A DNA stretch of 41,881 nucleotides from Spirochaetota bacterium (lineage in GTDB: Bacteria > Spirochaetota > UBA4802 > JAFGJZ01): positions 1 through 41,881 of the forward strand of contig JAFGJZ010000126.1 of NCBI GenBank assembly GCA_016928815.1, written 5' to 3'. This document shows, piece by piece, positions 1-6,500 of the stretch; position 1 is the first letter of the stretch; each line of letters starts with the position of its first letter. The notes under the pieces are model-generated. The model was not told where the DNA came from. It made no database searches and worked only from the letters and a program-made list of their open reading frames with translations. A program made the position numbers and the translations under genes.

Positions 1-34
1 ATACACTTGACTTAATTCGGCTGCTGTACTTCAT
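1..34 (-). CDS. 5' end of an unknown minus-strand gene (partial)
   Basis: Only the first 11 codons (MKYSSRIKSSV) lie inside the window; the rest is beyond the left edge. The start is supported by a strong ribosome binding site on the minus strand, AGGAG at 48-44, nine bases before the ATG. The product cannot be identified. It reads divergently from the short ORF at 71-241, and the two start regions share an inverted GACAACTAT element. Confidence 0.5.
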   Translation of the reverse strand, partial: MKYSSRIKSSV

Positions 35-70
35 AATAGTTGTCTCCTTTTATTTTTCTAGGCGACAACT

Positions 71-241
71 ATGCTGGCATATAGGGGTACGTTTGTTTCC
101 GGTAATGCAATCTATAATTTCGGACTATTTAAGTCTGGTTCTGTATCGAAAAGATGTTACTGGATAAATACAGATCGTTTTGAGCTTGAAAAGTTTGATC
201 AAGACAATTATATTGAAAGTTTGAGTATGATGAAGCCTTAA
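71..241 (+). CDS. short hypothetical ORF, 56 codons
   Basis: The ORF starts at ATG 71, the first ATG after an in-frame TAG at 59-61, and ends at TAA 239-241. It encodes 56 residues, mixed polar and aromatic, with no membrane segment and no family I recognise. There is no convincing ribosome binding site. A strong hairpin follows nine bases after the stop, so a transcript may really end here. It could be a small gene or the surviving tail of a larger, decayed one. Confidence 0.3.
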   Translation: MLAYRGTFVSGNAIYNFGLFKSGSVSKRCYWINTDRFELEKFDQDNYIESLSMMKP

Positions 242-249
242 AATTCTCC

Positions 250-295
250 GAAGGAGTGATTGACTGTTTCAATCATTCCTTCAGATTTCATATTC
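250..295 (+). terminator. hairpin terminator after the short ORF
   Basis: The arms GAAGGAGTGATTGA (250-263) and TCAATCATTCCTTC (269-282) pair over 14 positions with one G-U wobble around the 5-base loop CTGTT. The tail after the stem is only moderately T-rich, so termination efficiency is uncertain. Confidence 0.55.
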
Positions 296-348
296 TATCA
301 CGTCATACTGAATTCAGATCACTTTATGAATTTTCCTGCTTTTTCCTC

Positions 349-375
349 TTGACAACTATGCTATCTTTTTAATAT
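349..375 (+). promoter_or_regulatory. sigma70-type promoter for tRNA-Val-thrS
   Basis: A perfect -35 box TTGACA lies at 349-354. The likely -10 is TAATAT at 370-375, with a short spacer of 15, or the overlapping ATATTT at 372-377 with a spacer of 17. Transcription would start a few bases before the tRNA. The -35 box is part of a 12-base repeat, GACAACTATGCT, also found at 64-75. Confidence 0.5.
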
Positions 376-389
376 TTGAATCTACTTAA

Positions 390-463
390 GGGTGGTTAGC
401 TCAGTTGGTTAGAGCGCCTGCTCGACAAGCAGGAGGTCGCTGGTTCGACCCCAGTACCGCCCA
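390..463 (+). tRNA. tRNA-Val (anticodon GAC)
   Basis: A full cloverleaf can be drawn. The acceptor arms are GGGTGGT (390-396) and ACCGCCC (456-462), with discriminator A463. The D stem is GCTC/GAGC. The anticodon stem is CCTGC/GCAGG around loop TCGACAA (422-428), giving anticodon GAC at 424-426. The T loop is TTCGACC (444-450). Position 33 is C rather than the almost universal U. CCA is not encoded. The gene is 22 bases upstream of the thrS start codon, so the two are probably cotranscribed and tRNA 3' processing would set the 5' end of the thrS message. Confidence 0.9.
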
Positions 464-485
464 ATTTGACTCATGGAGCAAAAAA

Positions 486-2387
486 ATGATTAAAATTACA
501 CTTCCAGATTCTTCCGTACTGGAATCTCCGGACAAAAGCAGCTTATTTGACATAATCGGACAAATAGGTACAGGTCTTCAGAAAGCCGCTCTTTTTGCCT
601 CAGTTGACGGAGAGAATAAGGATCTTACGTTTGTTCCGCAGAAGGATTTTGCTCTAAAGGTTTTTACCTTTAAAAATGATGAAGGCCGTGAGATGTACTG
701 GCATTCAACTTCGCATATTATGGCGCAGGCGGTGAAAAGACTTTTTCCTGATGTTAAAGTGGCTATCGGTCCCGCTATTGCAGAAGGCTTCTATTATGAT
801 TTTGACGTTAAGGATAATTTTACTCCTGAAGATCTTGATAGGATTGAAGCTGAGATGAATAAGGTAATCTCAGAAGACATTGAAGTTACCAGAGAAGAAC
901 TTTCCCGTGAAGATGCCATTAAACTTTTTGAAAAAGACGGTGAAATTTATAAGGTTGAACTTCTGAAAGAAATGGATGCCGATACAGTTTCAATTTACAG
1001 ACAGGGTGATTTTTATGATCTCTGCCGCGGCCCTCATGTTATGAGAACTTCGCAGATTAAGGCTGTTAAACTTCTTAAAAATGCAGGTGCATACTGGCGA
1101 GGCAGCGAAAAAAACAAAATGCTTCAGAGAATTTACGGTATTAGTTTTCCTGATAAAAAGGAACTGGATAAACATATAAATCTCCTTGAAGAAGCGAAAG
1201 AACGGGATCACCGGAAAATCGGAAAGGAACTCGGACTTTTTGAATTCAGTAATGAAGTCGGACAGGGGCTTGCTCTCTGGACTGCAAAAGGCGGAAGAAT
1301 CCGTCATGCGATAGAAACTTTCTGGAAAAAAGAGCATTATAAAAACGGTTATGAACTGGTAAATACTCCTCATATAGGGCGGTCGCTTCTCTGGGAAACA
1401 AGCGGTCACCTGGACTTCTACAAAGAGGGAATGTATTCTCCGATGGATATTGATGGCGAGGATTATTACGTAAAACCGATGAATTGTCCTTTTCATGTAA
1501 TGTTATATAAAGCTGAAATGAGAAGCTATCGCGACTTTCCTTTTAAATGGGCTGAACTCGGTACAGTATACCGGTATGAAAAATCAGGTACACTTCACGG
1601 TCTTCTCCGTGTACGCGGCTTTACTCAGGATGATGCGCATTTATTCTGCAGAGTGGATCAGATGGAATCAGAGATTACTGAAACATTCAATTTTTCAATG
1701 TACATGCTTAAAAGCTTCGGATTTGAAGAGTTTCAGATATATTTAAGTACAAAGCCTGAAGAGAGTGTGGGTTCTTCTGAAATATGGGAAAAGGCTGAAT
1801 CTGCATTGAAACATGTTCTTGATAAAAGCGGAATGGATTATCAGATTAATGAAGGTGATGGAGCTTTTTACGGCCCTAAAATCGACATTGCTGTAAAGGA
1901 TGCCATTGGAAGGAAATGGCAGCTTTCTACAATTCAGTGTGATTTTAACCTGCCTGAGCGTTTCGATATTACATATAAAGGCAGTGACGGTAATGATCAC
2001 CGGCCGATTATGATTCACCGTGCACTTTTAGGATCTCTTGAGCGTTTCTTTGGCATTTTGATTGAACATTATAAAGGCGCTTTTCCTTTCTGGCTCGCTC
2101 CTGTTCAGGTTAAAATACTGAATGTAAATGAAGAGTCAGTTGATTACATAAATAGCGTTAAAAAAGATCTGAGATCCGAGGATTTCAGGGTGGATACCGA
2201 TTTCAGAAACGAATCAATAAGTTACAAGATAAGGGAAGCTGTTCAGGAAAAAATTCCATATGTTCTGGTTGCCGGAAACAAGGAAGTTGAGAGCGGCAGC
2301 GTTTCTGTACGTATTCGCGGTGAAAATAATGCCAAAACAATGACTTTGAACGAATTTAAGTCACTTTTAAAGAAAGAAAGCAAATAA
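486..2387 (+). CDS. thrS: threonyl-tRNA synthetase
   Basis: This cytoplasmic class II synthetase charges tRNA-Thr. The 633 residues match the family layout. An N-terminal TGS domain covers about residues 1-65. The editing domain has the HSTSHIMAQAVKRLFP motif near 75. The catalytic core has MNCPFHVMLY with the zinc-binding Cys, RVRGFTQDDAHLFC and MIHRALLGSLERFFG. A C-terminal anticodon-binding domain begins after PFWLAPVQV. The reading frame is open back into the tRNA, but ATG 486 is chosen because GGAG at 475-478 lies seven bases upstream and the product then begins with the TGS domain. The gene heads the thrS-infC-rpmI-rplT string found in many bacteria. Confidence 0.98.
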   Translation: MIKITLPDSSVLESPDKSSLFDIIGQIGTGLQKAALFASVDGENKDLTFVPQKDFALKVFTFKNDEGREMYWHSTSHIMAQAVKRLFPDVKVAIGPAIAEGFYYDFDVKDNFTPEDLDRIEAEMNKVISEDIEVTREELSREDAIKLFEKDGEIYKVELLKEMDADTVSIYRQGDFYDLCRGPHVMRTSQIKAVKLLKNAGAYWRGSEKNKMLQRIYGISFPDKKELDKHINLLEEAKERDHRKIGKELGLFEFSNEVGQGLALWTAKGGRIRHAIETFWKKEHYKNGYELVNTPHIGRSLLWETSGHLDFYKEGMYSPMDIDGEDYYVKPMNCPFHVMLYKAEMRSYRDFPFKWAELGTVYRYEKSGTLHGLLRVRGFTQDDAHLFCRVDQMESEITETFNFSMYMLKSFGFEEFQIYLSTKPEESVGSSEIWEKAESALKHVLDKSGMDYQINEGDGAFYGPKIDIAVKDAIGRKWQLSTIQCDFNLPERFDITYKGSDGNDHRPIMIHRALLGSLERFFGILIEHYKGAFPFWLAPVQVKILNVNEESVDYINSVKKDLRSEDFRVDTDFRNESISYKIREAVQEKIPYVLVAGNKEVESGSVSVRIRGENNAKTMTLNEFKSLLKKESK

Positions 2388-2448
2388 AAGCCGGATTTCC
2401 GTTAAAAATTAATTCATTAATTGTTTAAAAATTGCTTGCGTGAAAAAG

Positions 2449-2477
2449 TTCATAGGTTAAACATGTCCTGATATAAA
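2449..2477 (+). promoter_or_regulatory. possible promoter before infC
   Basis: TTCATA (2449-2454) and TATAAA (2472-2477) are separated by exactly 17 bases. Transcription would begin near 2484, leaving a short leader before the G-rich ribosome binding site of infC. The 115-base gap after thrS shows no clear terminator, so infC may also be read from upstream. Confidence 0.4.
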
Positions 2478-2502
2478 TATACTTAAAATTTGGGGGGCAG
2501 CC

Positions 2503-3063
2503 ATAGCAGCTAATAATCGTAGAGTCACCAAGACTAAAAGTGACAATAAAGAGCATAAGACCAATGGGGAAATTACAGGCGACAAAGTACGTCTGGTATC
2601 AGACGGAGATCCGGTTGTAATTTCATTAGAAGATGCATTACGTTCTGCTGAAGAGGCTAATCTTGATCTTGTAGAGCTTTCAATGGCAGCGGACATGCCG
2701 ATTGTAAAAATCATGGATTATTCCAAATTCAGGTTTGAGCAGCTTAAAAAGGCAAAAGATGCTAAAAAGAAACAGAAAGTTGTACATATTAAAGAGGTTA
2801 AGATCAGACCGGGTGTCGGAGAGCACGATTATGAGCATAAAATCAAGCATGCCAAAGAATTTTTAGAGAAAGGTGATAAAGTTAAATTCACCATGGTTTT
2901 CAGAGGAAGAGAGATTGTTCATACTGAAATCGGTATGAAAATCCTTGTTAATATATTGGAAGATTTAAAAGAAATTTCAGTCGTAGAGAAAAGACCTTCC
3001 CATGAAGGACGGAATATGACTATGATACTTTCGCCTGCCGGACCAGGCAAGAAAACTAAGTGA
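2503..3063 (+). CDS. infC: translation initiation factor IF-3 (apparent AUA start)
   Basis: IF-3 binds the 30S subunit and rejects wrong start codons and wrong initiator tRNA. Both domains are visible: an N-domain around [20 protein letters not shown] and [11 protein letters not shown], and a C-domain with [15 protein letters not shown] and [12 protein letters not shown]. No in-frame ATG, GTG or TTG occurs between the upstream stop (2458-2460) and Met at 2683, which would cut off most of the N-domain. ATA at 2503 lies five bases after GGGGGG (2492-2497) and gives 186 residues, a normal length. ATT at 2488 is the alternative but lacks a binding site. A rare start codon is a known self-regulation device for infC. 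The rpmI gene follows after seven bases. Confidence 0.95.
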   Translation: MAANNRRVTKTKSDNKEHKTNGEITGDKVRLVSDGDPVVISLEDALRSAEEANLDLVELSMAADMPIVKIMDYSKFRFEQLKKAKDAKKKQKVVHIKEVKIRPGVGEHDYEHKIKHAKEFLEKGDKVKFTMVFRGREIVHTEIGMKILVNILEDLKEISVVEKRPSHEGRNMTMILSPAGPGKKTK

Positions 3064-3070
3064 GGAAGAG

Positions 3071-3268
3071 ATGCCTAAGTTAAAAACAAATAGCGGTGCT
3101 AAAAAAAGATTCAAAATGACAAAAAGCGGCAAAATAAAGCGAGCACGGGCTTTTAGAAATCACATGCTTGAATGCAAAACCCCTAAAAAGAAAAGGGGTC
3201 TCAGAGGAACAGTTCTTGTATCTGTTTCCGATGTTAACCGTATTCGGCGTATGATGCCCTATGCTTAA
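3071..3268 (+). CDS. rpmI: 50S ribosomal protein L35
   Basis: This very basic 65-residue protein begins [15 protein letters not shown] and carries the L35 core around [17 protein letters not shown]. It is a small structural protein of the large subunit. GAGGAAG just upstream of ATG 3071 provides the binding site, overlapping the end of infC. The order infC-rpmI-rplT is the usual one, and in studied bacteria this unit is controlled by L20 binding its own mRNA; no matching structure was identified here by eye. Confidence 0.98.
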   Translation: MPKLKTNSGAKKRFKMTKSGKIKRARAFRNHMLECKTPKKKRGLRGTVLVSVSDVNRIRRMMPYA

Positions 3269-3291
3269 ATTAATACAGAAAGAGGTTACAA

Positions 3292-3639
3292 ATGCCTAGA
3301 GCAACAACAGGAAAAGTGCATCAGAAAAGAGCCAGAAAAATCTTAAAAGATGCCAAAGGATTTCGCGGTGCGAGATCGAAACTTTACAGAACAGCTAAAG
3401 ATGCCCGACGAAGAGCTCTTCAGAATTCGTATAAGCATAGACGAAAAAGAAAAAGAGATTTCCGTATGTTATGGATTGCAAGAATAAATGCAGCTGCTAG
3501 AATGTTCGGTTTTTCATACAGCAGACTGATTCATAATCTTAAAAAAGCTAATGTTAATGTAAATAGGAAAATGCTGGCAGAAATTGCTGTTTCAGATATT
3601 AAAGCATTTGAGGCGCTGGTAAAAGAAGTAGCTGCCTGA
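3292..3639 (+). CDS. rplT: 50S ribosomal protein L20
   Basis: The 115 residues match the standard length of L20, an early assembly protein of the large subunit. The long basic N-terminal helix (MPRATTGKVHQKRARK, then RGARSKLYRTAKDARRRA) and the globular C-domain with LWIARINAAARMFGFSYS are present. AGAGG upstream of ATG 3292 is the binding site. The next ORF begins seven bases after the stop, and an intrinsic terminator at 3671-3706 marks the natural end of this ribosomal transcript. Confidence 0.98.
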   Translation: MPRATTGKVHQKRARKILKDAKGFRGARSKLYRTAKDARRRALQNSYKHRRKRKRDFRMLWIARINAAARMFGFSYSRLIHNLKKANVNVNRKMLAEIAVSDIKAFEALVKEVAA

Positions 3640-3646
3640 ATATTTC

Positions 3647-4525
3647 ATGAAAAATTCATTTGAAATGATAAAAATAAGCACTGTTTCCGCAGTGCTTATT
3701 TTTTTTCAAATAAATCTTTTTTCTTCGGTTATTTCAAATGAAAAACTGTATTTCCCGCTTGCTTTGAATCCGGAAACGGAAATTTCCGCTGAATATATTT
3801 ACAAATCAGGAACTGTTTTAACTCCGGAGTTTCTTTTCCCGTTAAAAGCAGGTATCTGTCTTGATTTCAGTTGTGATATAATTAACAGTTCAACATCTGG
3901 TGGAACCGTTCTCGGTGATTCTGAACTTGAACTTAACATGCTTTTACCTCTGGGTAACGGCGGTTTCCTGTCATCCATATCATTCAGTATTCTTCTGCCG
4001 AATGGACCTGATGCCGGAGAAAATCAGGATTTTAAGTATCTTTCCTATGGAAAAGACATGTTTTCAATATCTTTACGTTCCTTATTTAAAATCAGGAAGC
4101 TTTTAATTTACTCGGGCCTGAAATATTGTATGATTTCAGTATATGATGAGCTTTACAGGGGTATTTATCTTAATCCGCTTGAAGGAAAGACATGGGAAAC
4201 ATTATACGGATTGAATTTTAATAATAAGGATTCATTTTTTTTTAAAGGTAATCTGAAAGATGATTTTTTAAATTTTAACATTGCAGCTGATTACATTTTT
4301 CTCGATGCAGTTTCAGCCGGTCCGGTTTTGCAATGTCATTTTAACTGGAACGACGGAACTGCAATTGAAACAGGATTCAGATCATATACCTTTTTACTGG
4401 GAGCAGAGATGATTTACTCTCCTGGAGACACATATGGCTTTAAATTCCAGTATTCGGAAGTATTAAATTCTGGAGAAATTGCTTTTGACAGAAGCATCTT
4501 TTTTTCATTTTTCTGTGAAATTTAG
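3647..4525 (+). CDS. probable outer-membrane beta-barrel protein, unknown
   Basis: This 292-residue protein has an N-terminal hydrophobic signal-like stretch (about residues 7-25, ISTVSAVLIFFQINLFSS). Alternating aromatic/polar strands and a final aromatic run, SIFFSFFCEI, suggest a beta-barrel. I recognise no family. The start at ATG 3647 (or ATG 3665) has no visible ribosome binding site, and an intrinsic terminator hairpin at 3671-3706 lies inside the signal-peptide codons. No later in-frame Met exists before residue 90 or so, so the signal peptide is lost if a later start is used. The gene is probably read by leakage from the rplT transcript. Confidence 0.6.
   Translation: MKNSFEMIKISTVSAVLIFFQINLFSSVISNEKLYFPLALNPETEISAEYIYKSGTVLTPEFLFPLKAGICLDFSCDIINSSTSGGTVLGDSELELNMLLPLGNGGFLSSISFSILLPNGPDAGENQDFKYLSYGKDMFSISLRSLFKIRKLLIYSGLKYCMISVYDELYRGIYLNPLEGKTWETLYGLNFNNKDSFFFKGNLKDDFLNFNIAADYIFLDAVSAGPVLQCHFNWNDGTAIETGFRSYTFLLGAEMIYSPGDTYGFKFQYSEVLNSGEIAFDRSIFFSFFCEI
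3671..3706 (+). terminator. intrinsic terminator inside the 5' end of the barrel gene
   Basis: The arms AAAATAAGCACTG (3671-3683) and CAGTGCTTATTTT (3690-3702) pair perfectly over 13 bases around loop TTTCCG, followed by an unbroken T run to 3706. It lies 32 bases after the rplT stop and is a textbook rho-independent terminator for the ribosomal operon, although it also encodes part of the next gene's signal peptide. Confidence 0.85.
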
Positions 4526-4558
4526 CAAAAAAATTACATTAAAAATTTTTTTTTATTC

Positions 4559-4587
4559 TTGAAAACTTCACTTGTACAGGATAATAT
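4559..4587 (+). promoter_or_regulatory. sigma70-type promoter for zapB-like/zapA
   Basis: TTGAAA (4559-4564) and TAATAT (4582-4587) are 17 bases apart. The leader to the start codon would be about 105 bases of very AT-rich sequence, in which I see no stable structure. Confidence 0.55.
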
Positions 4588-4699
4588 AATTTAAGGCATT
4601 TTAATCTTAATAAAAGATTTTATTCTTTAACTTATAATAATAATTTGTCGAAATTTTACAGTAGATAAATGCTTACGAAGATTAGATGGAGGTATGGAT

Positions 4700-5440
4700 A
4701 TGTTGTCAATGCAGCAGTTAGAGGAACTTGAAAGCAGGGTTATAAAAGCACTTCAGCTTATTGGTGATTTGCGTACGGAGAATTCAAGACTTGAAGCAGA
4801 TAATGAAAATTTAAAATCTGATGCGGAAGAAGCAAGACTTAGTCTTGAAGAAAAGGAACAGGAAGTATTACGGCTTCAGAAAGATCTTGATGCTGCAACA
4901 AAAGAACTGCAGGATATAAGAGATAAGGAAGATGAGCTTGAGAAAAAGATTGTCAATCTTCTCGGGAAAATGGATTCTCTTACCGGTGGAGAAGGGTATG
5001 TGCCTAAAGGCGACTCTGCACCTTCGAGAGCTTCTTCACGACCGGCATCAAAAAAACCTGCACCGGCTGCTGTACCGGAAGATGATTTCGGTTCTCCGGA
5101 TGATCTTCTTGCAGATGACATTCTTGACAATGATATTGTTGAAATTTCAGATGATGAAAATATTGAGGTGGAAGAAATCGATAATTTGGATTCCGACATG
5201 TCGGATTCAGATGATGATATTGTCGTGATTGATGAAGATTCGGATTCACTTGATGATATCGGTTTTGAATCGGGCGATATGGAAGGAGAGGACGATATTA
5301 TTCTGCTTGACGATGATGAAGATGAAATCGTAATAGATGATGTTGATGATGACAGTATCATTGTTGATGAAGGAGATAATGATATTGAACTGGATGACGA
5401 TGATGATGATTTTATTATTGTAGAAGAGGATGAAAAATAA
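4700..5440 (+). CDS. ZapB-like coiled-coil protein with acidic tail
   Basis: This 246-residue soluble protein has three parts. Residues 1-90 form a continuous coiled coil beginning MLSMQQLEELESRVIKAL, like the division factor ZapB and its relatives. Residues about 95-125 form a Pro/Ala/Ser/Lys linker. Residues about 126-246 are a tail built almost only from Asp, Glu, Ile and Val, with repeated units such as DDDIVVIDED and DDDDDDFIIVEEDEK. ATG 4700 is chosen over ATG 4694 because GGAGG at 4688-4692 sits seven bases from the former but only one from the latter. It is followed eight bases later by zapA, which supports a role at the division ring; the tail's function is unknown. Confidence 0.75.
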   Translation: MLSMQQLEELESRVIKALQLIGDLRTENSRLEADNENLKSDAEEARLSLEEKEQEVLRLQKDLDAATKELQDIRDKEDELEKKIVNLLGKMDSLTGGEGYVPKGDSAPSRASSRPASKKPAPAAVPEDDFGSPDDLLADDILDNDIVEISDDENIEVEEIDNLDSDMSDSDDDIVVIDEDSDSLDDIGFESGDMEGEDDIILLDDDEDEIVIDDVDDDSIIVDEGDNDIELDDDDDDFIIVEEDEK

Positions 5441-5448
5441 TTTGTTCT

Positions 5449-5778
5449 ATGCCTGAGCCAAAAGTTAAAGTTGAAATTTTCGGAAACATTTATAATATTC
5501 AGGGGGAAGCGCCCCCTGAATATATTAATAAACTTGCCCAATATGTAGATAATAAAATGTCCGAAGTAAGCAGATCCTTACCTTCTGAGAATGTACTCCA
5601 TACAGCAATTCTTGCAGCATTGAATATCGCAGATGAATATTTTCAGCTTAAGGAAATTGATGAACATGCGGATTCAGTTATCCTCAAACGTGCAAATGCT
5701 CTTATCTCAATGCTGGAGGAAGGTATTATCGGAGATGTTTATTCCAATCAGGCAACAAAGAAAACTATTGCCGAATAA
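5449..5778 (+). CDS. zapA: cell division protein ZapA
   Basis: ZapA bundles FtsZ filaments at the division site. The 109 residues have the family's N-terminal globular domain (KVKVEIFGNIYNIQG) and C-terminal helix (HTAILAALNIADEYFQLKE, then a short coil). Length and layout are normal. No strong ribosome binding site precedes ATG 5449, so translation is probably coupled to the zapB-like gene ending eight bases upstream. Confidence 0.9.
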   Translation: MPEPKVKVEIFGNIYNIQGEAPPEYINKLAQYVDNKMSEVSRSLPSENVLHTAILAALNIADEYFQLKEIDEHADSVILKRANALISMLEEGIIGDVYSNQATKKTIAE

Positions 5779-5829
5779 CCGCATTTTTGAGACTAAACCG
5801 TAATATTCAGACTCATTTTAATTATAAAT

Positions 5830-5857
5830 AAATTAATGAAATTATTAATTTTATTTT
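5830..5857 (+). terminator. weak A-T hairpin after zapA
   Basis: AAATTAAT (5830-5837) and ATTAATTT (5844-5851) can pair over eight A-T bases and are followed by a T run to 5859. With no G-C pairs the stem is weak. It abuts the -35 box of the cheW promoter. Confidence 0.3.
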
Positions 5858-5886
5858 TTGACAATTTCATAAACATGGTTTAGAAT
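5858..5886 (+). promoter_or_regulatory. strong sigma70-type promoter for cheW-cheA-cheB
   Basis: A perfect -35 box TTGACA (5858-5863), a 17-base spacer and TAGAAT (5881-5886, five of six matches) precede cheW. Nothing resembles a sigma28 or sigma54 flagellar promoter, so this chemotaxis operon appears to be driven by the housekeeping sigma factor. Confidence 0.8.
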
Positions 5887-5922
5887 TATTTTAAGAGAAA
5901 AAATATAAACAGGAATCTGATT

Positions 5923-6468
5923 ATGACTGTAAATGAATTGTTGAACAAAGAAAATGATGACAATACTGAAGTTAAAAATAATGAAAATGATGAAGCATCT
6001 GACGGAAAAATTGTACAGCTGGTGACGTTTACTCTGGATGATGTTGAGTATGGCGTCGATATTTTGTCGGTTCATGAAATTTTGAGATATCCTGAAATAA
6101 CCAGGCTTCCGAATACTCCGAAATTTATTAAAGGGGTGATTAATCTAAGGGGTAATGTACTCCCAGTTGTAGATGTCAGAAACCGTTTTGGTTTTAAAGA
6201 AGGTGTTGTTACTGATCTTACCCGTGTAATTGTAATTGAGGCAGGCGAGAGACAGATAGGTCTTCTTGTGGATAATGTCTCACAGGTTATACGCATTAAT
6301 GACAGCAATATTGATCCTCCGTCTATTCTTATCGAAGGTGTTTCTGAAGCGTTTATAACAGGAATTGCACGGCTTAAAGGCAGATTGATAGTAATTCTGA
6401 GTGTGGAAAATGTTGTGTTTTCCGATGAAGAGATTGCGGAGAAACAGAAAATTTCAATGTCGGCATAA
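5923..6468 (+). CDS. cheW: chemotaxis coupling protein CheW
   Basis: CheW links chemoreceptors to the kinase CheA at the inner face of the membrane. After an acidic, Asn-rich leader of about 30 residues comes one complete CheW domain: VQLVTFTLDDVEYGVDILSV, the GVINLRGNVLPVVDVR core and GIARLKGRLIVIL near the end. The 181 residues are slightly longer than typical because of the leader. It is the first gene of the operon; cheA starts 32 bases after the stop. No receptor gene is in the window. Confidence 0.95.
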   Translation: MTVNELLNKENDDNTEVKNNENDEASDGKIVQLVTFTLDDVEYGVDILSVHEILRYPEITRLPNTPKFIKGVINLRGNVLPVVDVRNRFGFKEGVVTDLTRVIVIEAGERQIGLLVDNVSQVIRINDSNIDPPSILIEGVSEAFITGIARLKGRLIVILSVENVVFSDEEIAEKQKISMSA

Positions 6469-6500
6469 TACTGTAAATTCTAATTTATTTGGAGAAAAAG

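Noticed and set aside
405..485. N-terminal extension of ThrRS starting within the tRNA
   Set aside because: The extension is translated tRNA sequence, has no ribosome binding site, and the TGS domain begins exactly at the ATG 486 start.
2388..2502. L20/IF-3-type structured leader or pseudoknot before infC
   Set aside because: No clear long stem or rRNA/mimic fold could be drawn by eye in this AT-rich gap.
4876..5541. Long minus-strand Ser-rich ORF opposite the ZapB-like and zapA genes
   Set aside because: It is the antisense reflection of the acidic GAT/GAA codon runs and has no ribosome binding site or family features.
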